Source: Thiomargarita sp. (GTDB lineage Bacteria; Pseudomonadota; Gammaproteobacteria; Beggiatoales; Beggiatoaceae). From it: a stretch of 6,605 nucleotides of DNA. The position numbers were made by a program, and so were the translations under genes. A model generated the notes under the pieces. That model was not told where the DNA came from. It did not search any database and saw only the letters and a list, made by a program, of their open reading frames with translations. Below are positions 1 to 5,839 of the stretch, in pieces. The stretch is taken from NCBI GenBank assembly GCA_030635005.1, contig DAOVZS010000115.1, forward strand, positions 1-6,605, given 5' to 3'. How positions within the stretch are numbered: the stretch's first letter is position 1; each line of letters begins with the position of its first letter.

Positions 1-455
1 ACTCCCAACTATCGCACCACATATGCCTTAAACCTAAAAAAAGAGCTGCCACGTATCCCATTATTAGAGAATTTCGCTCTCCTGTGTGAATTTGGGAGGA
101 GTTTGGCACCCTTACACCTATTCTATGAGCGACAGGAGCCTTATGACCTGCAACTTGTTGAAAATCCTAATGTTCCGTTCTCTATGAGAGTGGAAAAAAT
201 GAAGTTTAGCAAGGATAAAACGCAAATCATTTATAATGAAGTCCTTACAATTAAAGGGATTCCTAAAGAAGTTTTTGAATATAAACTGGGCAACAGGAGT
301 ACCTTAGAATGGATTGTTGACCAATATCGGTTTAAAACTGACAAGCGAAGTGGTACCCTAACAGAGCGGACGATAGCATGTATTTTATTGATTTGATTAA
401 GAAGATTGTTACCGTGAGCTTGGAGACGGTGAAATTGGTGAAGGGGTTGGATTGA
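1..455 (+). pseudogene. Type ISP restriction-modification enzyme, C-terminal fragment, frameshifted
   Basis: This is the 3' end of a large single-chain type ISP (LlaBIII/LlaGI-like) enzyme, a family that joins nuclease, helicase-translocase, adenine methyltransferase and target-recognition parts. Only the C-terminal recognition region lies here; the rest is off the left edge. Frame 1 is open from base 1 and reads LKKELPRIPLL, then GRSLAPLHLFYE, then IKGIPKEVFEYKLGNRS and LEWIVDQYRFKTDKRSG, all signature blocks of this C-terminal domain. After the SG codons (349-354) frame 1 runs into unrelated residues and stops at 394-396. The expected ending continues in frame 3 from about 357: PNRADDSMYFIDLIKK, then VTVSLETVKLVKGLD, stopping at 453-455. 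The family normally has a few residues between SG and PNRADD, so about 10 bases seem to be missing at 354-357 (inference). An ATG at 103 is internal and is not a real start. The family call rests on recognised motifs, without an alignment. Confidence 0.8.
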
Positions 456-456
456 A

Positions 457-1212
457 ATGTTCATTCATGCAAAATTTGGTCAAACGTATTCAATACAACG
501 GACGCAGTGAGCTGATAGTCCATATGATGCGGTTATATATGGATTTATTGATGATGTCAAAAATCATGAGCATTATCAGTTAGCAAAAGCGGGTGATTAT
601 CAACAGGCTGTCTTATTAGCAGAATCTTTTCTGAATGAACAGCTGGTTCAAAATTTAGTGCATCATTATAGCAACCCTATTATTTTACCCATTACTGCAG
701 AAGAAAAACAAGGCAAAAATGCTATCCCTCTTGGAATGGCTGATGTTATTAATAGGGTTACTGGATGGAAAGTTTCAGAGAATATATACCAGATAAATAA
801 AGCAGGACATACTGGAGCCAATGGATGGCATCGAATAACGACGCCTGCGATTTTTAAAGGTGAGATTGTTCTAGACGCTGAATATTTAATACTTGATGAT
901 TTTATTGGAATGGGTGGGACGCTTGCAAATATTAAAAGTTTTATTGAAAACGCAGGAGCTAAGGTGATAGGATTTCAGGTATTAACAGGTAAAAAAGAAT
1001 CTTCTCACTTATATCTTAGAAGTGACACACTTGAGAATTTAAGGAAAAAACATGGCATCTTTGAAAAAGAATTTCAAGAAATCGTCCAATTTAACTACAC
1101 AGGGCTCACAGAATCAGAAGCTCAATATTTACTCAGGGCTAAAACTATTGAACGAATCCGAAATCAAATCACTCGAGCACTTCGTGAGAACCAATGCTCG
1201 AAAGATAAATAA
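457..1212 (+). pseudogene. Phosphoribosyltransferase-like gene interrupted by in-frame TGA at codon 18
   Basis: The natural start appears to be ATG 457, one base after the stop of the restriction-modification gene (tga-a-atg). An AAGGGG ribosome-binding sequence at 441-446 lies 10 bases upstream, inside that gene's last codons. The frame reads MFIHAKFGQTYSIQRTQ, then TGA at 508-510, then continues without a break: YDAVIYGFIDDVKNHEHYQL, AKAGDYQQAVLLAESFLNEQL, into the phosphoribosyltransferase core and the TAA at 1210-1212. The stretch after the TGA has protein-like composition (IDD, an amphipathic AGDYQQA helix) and no ATG, GTG or TTG codon before 658. The upstream part therefore looks like genuine coding sequence cut by a nonsense change. 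A CGA-to-TGA transition would explain it (inference). TGA is a true stop in this genome, since dapB next door ends in TGA. A sequencing error is the main alternative. Confidence 0.6.
658..1212 (+). CDS. Phosphoribosyltransferase-domain protein (surviving open frame)
   Basis: This is the longest intact part of the interrupted gene, 184 residues from GTG 658. It carries a type I phosphoribosyltransferase fold core. An opening strand, NPIILPITAEEKQGKNAIPL, is followed by a hood region. Residues 76-88 hold the PRPP-binding signature YLILDDFIGMGGT, with the acidic pair D80-D81 and the GMGGT phosphate loop, followed by a helix and GAKVIGFQVL. Family members transfer a phosphoribosyl group between PRPP and a base, or use the fold for regulation; the substrate cannot be read here. 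The C-terminal 60 residues (GLTESEAQYLLRAKTIERIR and onward) look helical and are outside the core. The GTG at 658 has no convincing ribosome-binding site, so this may be only the leftover of a longer gene beginning at 457. Its place directly behind a type ISP restriction enzyme suggests a linked, perhaps defence-related, role (inference). Confidence 0.6.
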   Translation: MHHYSNPIILPITAEEKQGKNAIPLGMADVINRVTGWKVSENIYQINKAGHTGANGWHRITTPAIFKGEIVLDAEYLILDDFIGMGGTLANIKSFIENAGAKVIGFQVLTGKKESSHLYLRSDTLENLRKKHGIFEKEFQEIVQFNYTGLTESEAQYLLRAKTIERIRNQITRALRENQCSKDK

Positions 1213-1239
1213 CAGAACACTTTGAAAGTCATGATATCC

Positions 1240-1260
1240 CTCTCCTAAATCTCAGGAGAG
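1240..1260. terminator. Hairpin between convergent genes, possible weak terminator
   Basis: A perfect 7-bp stem, CTCTCCT (1240-1246) and AGGAGAG (1254-1260), encloses a 7-base loop. It lies 28 bases past the stop of the phosphoribosyltransferase gene and before the 3' end of the convergent coiled-coil gene. On the plus strand the following bases are T-rich only in part (CCATTATGCCTTATTTATT), with no clean T-run. Termination is therefore possible but not certain, and on the minus strand there is no T-run at all. Confidence 0.35.
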
Positions 1261-1289
1261 CCATTATGCCTTATTTATTCGATTTTAAA

Positions 1290-1652
1290 TTATACGTTGC
1301 GATCGAAGACAAAAAGTTCTTGAACACGTGTTAAATTATTTTTTTTAAATTCTAAAGAAATTTTTTCTATTTCTAAAGTATGTTTGTTGTACTCTTTCTG
1401 GAACTCTAAATTTATTTTTTGTTGTTCCAAATTATGTGTGTTGTTTTCTTTTTGGAGCTCTAAATTCATCTCCATATCCTTCAATACACAAGTTGTATAT
1501 GATTTTATAAGTTCGTTTTTTATTTCAGCAGCCTGTTCTAATTCTATTATATTTTCAAAAACGTACATCGTTTTATATAGAGCTGGTGTATTGTCAGAGA
1601 TATTTTTTTCTGTTGTCTGCAATGTATTCTCTCTTTTTAAAGTTGGTTCCAT
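1290..1652 (-). CDS. Hypothetical coiled-coil protein with 18-residue repeats
   Basis: I do not recognise this 120-residue protein. It has no signal peptide or membrane segment. After a polar N-terminus, residues 31-60 form a charged helix (FENIIELEQAAEIKNELIK). Residues 63-106 then consist of about 2.4 copies of an 18-residue unit: NLELQKENNTHNLEQQKI (63-80), NLEFQKEYNKHTLEIEKI (81-98) and SLEFKKNN (99-106). Regular spacing of L, I and F among K, E and Q indicates an amphipathic coiled coil. The frame runs from ATG 1652 to TAA at 1290-1292. No strong ribosome-binding site is visible, and M29 is a possible alternative start. Bases 1321-1620 are only about 27% G+C by my count, far below dnaK or dapB, which suggests acquisition or relaxed selection. 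It follows dapB on the same strand after 108 bases. The regular repeat favours a real gene over the opposite-strand frame. Confidence 0.55.
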   Translation of the reverse strand: MEPTLKRENTLQTTEKNISDNTPALYKTMYVFENIIELEQAAEIKNELIKSYTTCVLKDMEMNLELQKENNTHNLEQQKINLEFQKEYNKHTLEIEKISLEFKKNNLTRVQELFVFDRNV

Positions 1653-1666
1653 TATTCTTAATTATT

Positions 1667-1694
1667 ACTTTATCCTATTGAATTCAATATTCAA
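1667..1694 (-). promoter_or_regulatory. Possible promoter with palindromic spacer for the coiled-coil gene
   Basis: On the minus strand, TTGAAT (1694-1689) and TAAAGT (1672-1667) are 16 bases apart, each matching 4 of 6 consensus bases of sigma-70 elements. The 12-bp perfect palindrome ATTGAATTCAAT (1677-1688) falls within this spacer, where an operator could sit. The DNA is so AT-rich that chance matches are likely. Confidence 0.25.
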
Positions 1695-1707
1695 GTTTTT
1701 TTTATAA

Positions 1708-1734
1708 GATTCAGAATTTTGTACATTCTGAATC
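1708..1734. repeat. 10-bp perfect inverted repeat downstream of dapB
   Basis: GATTCAGAAT (1708-1717) and ATTCTGAATC (1725-1734) are perfect complements around a 7-base loop, 27 bases past the dapB stop. It is placed where a dapB terminator would be expected. On the minus strand, however, the stem is followed by TTAT and a run of eight A, not T, so it is not a textbook intrinsic terminator. It could protect a 3' end or bind a regulator of the coiled-coil gene. Confidence 0.5.
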
Positions 1735-1760
1735 AGACAATATTTATCAGCTTATATACA

Positions 1761-2567
1761 TCACCGCAAATCCAACACATCCTGCATATCAAACAAGCCT
1801 TTATCTTTTTGCATAATCCAATGGGCAGCACGTATTGCACCATTAGCAAAAGTCATACGACTCGAAGCTTTATGCGTAATTTCAACACGTTCGCCCACAT
1901 CTGCAAACATCACCGTATGTTCACCGACAATGTCGCCTGCGCGTATGGTTTCAAAACCAATCGTATGACGTTCACGTGCCCCCGTTTTGCCTTGGCGTCC
2001 ATAAACAGCACATTGTGATAAATCACGCCCTAACGTGTTAGCAACAATCTCGCCCATACGTAAGGCTGTGCCCGAAGGCGCATCCGTCTTATGGCGGTGA
2101 TGGGCTTCTATCACTTCAATATCTACATCATTTCCCAACACTTTGGCAGCAATTTCTAATAATTTAAAGGTAAGATTGACACCGACACTCATATTTGGTG
2201 CGAATACAATAGCAATGTCTTGGGAAGCTTGAACGATAAGATCACGTTGTTCAGATGAAAAACCTGTGGTGCCAATCACCATACGTTTATGAGCAGCACG
2301 ACACAGGGCTAAATGGGCTAAAGTGGCTTCAATAGTGGTAAATTCAACCAACACATCAAAAGTATTAATAACCTCATTCAGCTCTTTTATAATAGGAATG
2401 TCAAGTTTACCTATGCCTGCCAATTCACCCGCATCGCACCCAATAAAACTACTTTCAGGATATTCAAATGCAACAGTGACCTCTGTATCGGTTAATTGGG
2501 TGCAAGACTCAATGAGTCTGCGTCCCATTCGTCCAGCTGCGCCCGCGATTGCGATATGGGTTGTCAT
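1761..2567 (-). CDS. dapB: 4-hydroxy-tetrahydrodipicolinate reductase DapB
   Basis: DapB is the cytoplasmic NAD(P)H-dependent reductase that makes tetrahydrodipicolinate, the branch leading to meso-diaminopimelate for peptidoglycan and to lysine. The 268 residues match the usual bacterial length (about 270). The N-terminal Rossmann domain opens with IAIAGAAGRMGR (GxxGxxG, residues 9-14). VEFT at 74-77 and GTTG at 99-102 line the cofactor site. The central signature EAHHRHKTDAPSGTA spans 154-168, with H156, H157 and K160 corresponding to the E. coli active-site H159, H160 and K163. The C-terminal part returns to the Rossmann fold (AAHWIMQKDKGLFDMQDVL). At the cofactor-specificity site it reads FEYPES, with E35 as expected but Y36 where E. 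coli has R39. It starts at ATG 2567, 26 bases after the dnaJ stop, with no evident Shine-Dalgarno sequence, so it is probably transcribed with dnaJ. The stop is TGA. Confidence 0.97.
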   Translation of the reverse strand: MTTHIAIAGAAGRMGRRLIESCTQLTDTEVTVAFEYPESSFIGCDAGELAGIGKLDIPIIKELNEVINTFDVLVEFTTIEATLAHLALCRAAHKRMVIGTTGFSSEQRDLIVQASQDIAIVFAPNMSVGVNLTFKLLEIAAKVLGNDVDIEVIEAHHRHKTDAPSGTALRMGEIVANTLGRDLSQCAVYGRQGKTGARERHTIGFETIRAGDIVGEHTVMFADVGERVEITHKASSRMTFANGAIRAAHWIMQKDKGLFDMQDVLDLR

Positions 2568-2593
2568 AATATTATTTCGAAAAAAGAGTTATT

Positions 2594-3721
2594 TTAATCT
2601 TCAAAAAATTTTTTTAGACGATTGATCCAAGAATTTTCTTTAGGGCTATGTCGTTTTTTACTCTCATGCATGCTGTCATCTAATTCTCTGAGCAATTCTT
2701 TTTGACGTGCTGTTAGATTGACTGGAGTTTCTACCACGACACGACAATGTAAATCACCTGTTGCTCCACCCCGTACCGGTTTAACCCCTTTGCCCCGAAT
2801 ACGAAATTGTTTGCCTGTTTGTGTTTCAGCAGGAATTTTAAGCATAATCCGACCATTAAGTGTCGGGGCTTCTAATTCTCCACCGATGGCTGCGGTGACA
2901 ATACTAATGGGGACTTCACAGAATAAATGGTTGTCTTCACGAGAAAATATAGGATGGGCACGTACTCTGATTTGTACATATAAATCACCTGAAGGACCGC
3001 CTTTAACACCCGCTTCACCTTCTCCAGATAATCGAATTCTATCCCCATTATCGACACCTGCAGGTACTTTAACAGAAAGTGTTTTTTGTTCTTGAATACG
3101 TCCAGCACCCCGACAAGTCGGACAACGATCGACTATAATTTTACCTTCCCCTTTACACACTGGGCAAGTTTGTTGTACAGAAAAGAAGCCTTGTGTCATG
3201 CGGACTTGACCTTGTCCGCCACATTGTTGACACGTTTTGGGGCGTGTGCCTGGCTTTGCACCGCTACCGTGACACTTTTTACAATCAATTTGTGCGGGTA
3301 TGCGAATTTTGACTTCAGTGCCTGAAACCACTTCTTCAAGAGATAAGGTTAAATCATAACGTAAATCAGAACCCCGAAAAGCACGTTGCCCCTGAGCACC
3401 GCCACTGCTTCTTCCCCCAAAAACACTTTCAAAAATATCCCCCATATCTCCAAAACCTGATCCTCCAAAACCACCACCGCCCCCTCCCATAGTCCCCTCA
3501 ATACCCGCATGTCCAAATTGGTCATAAGCAGCACGTTTTTGGGCATTTTTTAAAATTTCGTAGGCTTCTTTGGCTTCTTTAAAACTACTTTCTGCTTCTG
3601 GATTATCTGGATTGCGATCAGGATGATATTTCATCGCTAAGCGACGATAGCTTTTTTTTAATTCATCTCCAGAGGCGTTTTTTTGTACACCCAGTACTTC
3701 ATAATAATCACGTTTTGACAT
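2594..3721 (-). CDS. dnaJ: Chaperone protein DnaJ (Hsp40, type I)
   Basis: DnaJ binds unfolded polypeptides, delivers them to DnaK and stimulates its ATPase. All parts of a class I J-protein are present in 375 residues (E. coli 376). The J-domain occupies 1-70, with the essential HPD at 33-35. A glycine/phenylalanine-rich linker spans about 75-108. Four zinc-binding CxxCxGxG repeats start at C147, C164, C186 and C200, all cysteines intact. Two beta-sandwich substrate-binding domains follow (about 213-335), then a C-terminal dimerisation helix. The last codons run through an A7T6 tract (LKKFF). It starts at ATG 3721 with a poor ribosome-binding site (TTGAG). It follows dnaK after 79 bases holding a hairpin and precedes dapB by 26. 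No separate heat-shock promoter was seen in that gap, so expression probably comes from the grpE and dnaK promoters. Confidence 0.98.
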   Translation of the reverse strand: MSKRDYYEVLGVQKNASGDELKKSYRRLAMKYHPDRNPDNPEAESSFKEAKEAYEILKNAQKRAAYDQFGHAGIEGTMGGGGGGFGGSGFGDMGDIFESVFGGRSSGGAQGQRAFRGSDLRYDLTLSLEEVVSGTEVKIRIPAQIDCKKCHGSGAKPGTRPKTCQQCGGQGQVRMTQGFFSVQQTCPVCKGEGKIIVDRCPTCRGAGRIQEQKTLSVKVPAGVDNGDRIRLSGEGEAGVKGGPSGDLYVQIRVRAHPIFSREDNHLFCEVPISIVTAAIGGELEAPTLNGRIMLKIPAETQTGKQFRIRGKGVKPVRGGATGDLHCRVVVETPVNLTARQKELLRELDDSMHESKKRHSPKENSWINRLKKFFED

Positions 3722-3760
3722 GGTTGCTCAATTCACAAGTGAGATATTTTTATGCAAAGG

Positions 3761-3794
3761 ATTACCCTCTCCAAAGAGAGGGAAAATGGGTAAT
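3761..3794 (-). repeat. dnaK-dnaJ intergenic hairpin, REP-like
   Basis: CCCTCTC (3765-3771) and GAGAGGG (3776-3782) form a perfect 7-bp stem with a CAAA loop on the plus strand. Flanking ATTACCC (3761-3767) is also complementary to GGGTAAT (3788-3794), giving an alternative or extended pairing. The transcript downstream of the stem (TAATCCTTTGC) has no T-run, so it is more likely a partial attenuator, processing site or 3' end stabiliser than a full terminator. It could lower dnaJ output relative to dnaK. Its form resembles dispersed CCCTCTCC palindromes found between genes in many proteobacteria. Confidence 0.5.
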
Positions 3795-3800
3795 TTTGGA

Positions 3801-5786
3801 TTACTTTTTATCGTTTTTATCGTTTTTATCGTCTTTATCGTCTTTATCGTCTTTCACTTCTGAAAACTCAGCATCAACCACATCAGCTGCCCCTTCAGTT
3901 TTGGGTTTCGCAGCATTACCCGCTGCCTCAGCCGCTGCAGTAAATCCATCGGCTTGTTCTGCCCCTTCACCCGATTCTGCATAAGCTTGTTGGGCTATTT
4001 TACCTGACACTTCTGCTAATGCTTGCGTTTTAGCATCAATTTCAGCCTTGTCTTCCCCTTTGAGCGCTTCTTGAAGGGCTTCCATACCTGCTTCAACGGC
4101 GGTTTTATCCTCAGCACTGACTTTATCGCCCAAATCTTTCAGAGATTTGGTCGTGGCATGAATCATGTTATCCGCCACATTACGTGTTTGAACCATTTCT
4201 TGGAATTTCTTATCCTCACTGGCATGGGCTTCAGCATCTTGAACCATATTTTCTATTTCCTCGTCAGATAAGCCGCTAGACGCTTTAATAGAAATAGATT
4301 GTTCTTTACCCGTGGCTTTATCTTTGGCTGCTACGTGCAAAATGCCGTTAGCATCAATATCAAAAGTCACTTCAATTTGTGGCATACCCCGTGCTGCGGG
4401 TGGAATTTCAGATAAATCAAATCTTTCTAAAGATTTATTCGCAGAAGCAACCTCACGTTCCCCTTGCAAGACATGTACGGTCACTGCTGTTTGATTATCA
4501 TCAGCCGTTGAGAATATTTGTGACTTATTGGTAGGAACGGTGGTATTTTTATGAATCAGTTTAGTCATCACCCCGCCCATGGTTTCAATCCCTAAAGATA
4601 ATGGGGTGACATCTAATAATAATACATCGGTAACTTCACCGCTTAAAACACCGCCTTGAATGGCTGCGCCCACTGCCACGGCTTCATCAGGATTGAGATC
4701 TTTACGAGGTTCTTTGCCAAATAAACTTTTGACCGCCTCTTGTACTTTAGGCATGCGGGTTTGTCCGCCAACTAAAATAACATCATCAATCTCTCCAGTT
4801 GACAATTCGGCATCTTTCAGTGCAATTTTACAAGGTTCAAGACTGCGTTCAACCAAATCTTCCACTAAAGCTTCGAGTTTTGCACGGGTTAATTTGATAT
4901 TCATGTGTTTTGGACCATTGGCATCCGCTGTCACATAAGGCAAATTAATATCTGTTTGATGGCTAGAAGAGAGCTCAATTTTCGCTTTTTCAGCAGCTTC
5001 CTTAAGACGTTGTAATGCTAAAGGATCTTTTTTAAGATCAATACCCGCATCTTTTTTAAATTCCTCAACCAAATAATCAATAATGCGTAAATCGAAATCT
5101 TCTCCCCCTAGGAACGTATCTCCATTGGTTGACAAGACTTCAAATTGATGTTCGCCATCCACTTCTGCGATTTCAATGATGGAAATATCAAATGTTCCGC
5201 CACCTAAGTCATACACAGCAATTTTAACATCACCATGTTGTTTATCCATACCATATGCTAAGGCTGCTGCTGTCGGTTCATTAATAATCCGTTTAACCTC
5301 TAAACCTGCAATACGTCCCGCATCTTTAGTAGCTTGGCGTTGTGAGTCATTGAAATAGGCAGGAACAGTAATCACCGCCTCTGTGACACTTTCTCCTAAA
5401 TAATCTTCCGCCGTTTTTTTCATTTTCATGAGGACACGAGCGGAAATTTCAGGCGGTGCCATTTTTTTATCCTTTACACCTACCCATGCATCACCATTAT
5501 CAGCTGAAACGATTTTATAAGGCACCATATCCTTATCACGTTGCACTACCTTATCTTTAAATTTACGTCCAATTAAACGCTTTACCGCAAATAATGTATT
5601 TTGTGGATTGGTGACTGCTTGCCTTTTAGCGGATTGTCCTACAAGTACTTCATCATCACTATATGCAACAATAGAAGGGGTAGTCCGTCCCCCTTCACTA
5701 TTTTCAATGACGCGATTTGTTTTACCTTCCATCACGGCAACACAAGAATTGGTGGTCCCTAAATCAATACCAATAATTTTACTCAT
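3801..5786 (-). CDS. dnaK: Chaperone protein DnaK (Hsp70)
   Basis: DnaK is the ATP-dependent cytoplasmic Hsp70 at the centre of the DnaK-DnaJ-GrpE cycle. The ATPase domain (about 1-385) shows IDLGTTNS (7-14), FAVKRLIGRKF with K69 (the E. coli K70 position), VYDLGGGTFD (191-200) with T198, and NEPTAAALAYG (169-179). The interdomain linker DVLLLDVTPLSLG spans 387-399. The beta substrate-binding domain follows to about 507, then the helical lid to about 605 and an alanine-rich flexible segment. The conserved DVVDAEFSEVKDDK ending is present at 635-648 but is extended by further DDK and NDK triplets to residue 661, against 638 in E. coli. ATG 5786 gives the family's usual MSKIIGIDLG start, and an AGGAA sequence lies 11 bases upstream. 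It follows grpE after 63 bases and has its own sigma-32-like promoter. Confidence 0.99.
   Translation of the reverse strand: MSKIIGIDLGTTNSCVAVMEGKTNRVIENSEGGRTTPSIVAYSDDEVLVGQSAKRQAVTNPQNTLFAVKRLIGRKFKDKVVQRDKDMVPYKIVSADNGDAWVGVKDKKMAPPEISARVLMKMKKTAEDYLGESVTEAVITVPAYFNDSQRQATKDAGRIAGLEVKRIINEPTAAALAYGMDKQHGDVKIAVYDLGGGTFDISIIEIAEVDGEHQFEVLSTNGDTFLGGEDFDLRIIDYLVEEFKKDAGIDLKKDPLALQRLKEAAEKAKIELSSSHQTDINLPYVTADANGPKHMNIKLTRAKLEALVEDLVERSLEPCKIALKDAELSTGEIDDVILVGGQTRMPKVQEAVKSLFGKEPRKDLNPDEAVAVGAAIQGGVLSGEVTDVLLLDVTPLSLGIETMGGVMTKLIHKNTTVPTNKSQIFSTADDNQTAVTVHVLQGEREVASANKSLERFDLSEIPPAARGMPQIEVTFDIDANGILHVAAKDKATGKEQSISIKASSGLSDEEIENMVQDAEAHASEDKKFQEMVQTRNVADNMIHATTKSLKDLGDKVSAEDKTAVEAGMEALQEALKGEDKAEIDAKTQALAEVSGKIAQQAYAESGEGAEQADGFTAAAEAAGNAAKPKTEGAADVVDAEFSEVKDDKDDKDDKNDKNDKK
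3810..3854. repeat. 9-bp tandem repeat encoding the DnaK C-terminal tail
   Basis: Five tandem 9-bp units read ATCGTTTTT, ATCGTTTTT, ATCGTCTTT, ATCGTCTTT, ATCGTCTTT on the plus strand, differing only at the sixth base. On the coding strand each gives a Lys-Asp-Asp or Lys-Asn-Asp triplet, producing the acidic/basic tail after VDAEFSEV. The unit length is a multiple of three, so gain or loss of copies keeps the frame and the stop. Confidence 0.9.
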
Positions 5787-5794
5787 AATATAGT

Positions 5795-5814
5795 CTTTTC
5801 CTGTCTTATCCTGT
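5795..5814 (-). promoter_or_regulatory. dnaK ribosome-binding region with tandem 10-bp duplication
   Basis: On the minus strand ACAGGATAAG (5814-5805) is followed directly by ACAGGAAAAG (5804-5795), 9 of 10 bases identical. Each copy contains AGGA. The proximal copy provides AGGAA 11 bases before the dnaK ATG and is the likely ribosome-binding site; the distal copy is too far away for standard initiation. Confidence 0.55.
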
Positions 5815-5839
5815 TAAATTCTAATTACATTGTCATTGT

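Noticed and set aside
508..510. TGA recoded as selenocysteine or another amino acid
   Set aside because: dapB uses TGA as a genuine stop, nothing suggests a selenoprotein family, and the neighbouring gene is also damaged.
524..580. ATG-rich short frame (frame 2) as a start for the phosphoribosyltransferase
   Set aside because: It ends after 19 codons and its residues (MMRLYMDLLMM) are not protein-like; frame 1 carries the coding signal there.
1384..1707. Hydrophobic plus-strand frame opposite the coiled-coil gene
   Set aside because: Its phenylalanine-rich composition is what a T-rich complement of a Lys/Glu coding strand gives. The minus strand shows a regular protein repeat, so that strand was preferred, though neither gene is proven.
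2872..3108. Frames overlapping dnaJ on both strands
   Set aside because: All dnaJ domains and zinc-site cysteines are intact in a single minus-strand frame, so the others are shadows.
3810..3854. CRISPR-like array
   Set aside because: The units are 9 bp and directly adjacent with no spacers, and they encode the DnaK tail; the same applies to 6387-6467.
3715..3984. Plus-strand frame rich in Ser-Leu repeats
   Set aside because: It is the antisense reading of the dnaK 3' end and its 9-bp array; the repetitive composition comes from the repeat, and dnaK is unmistakable.
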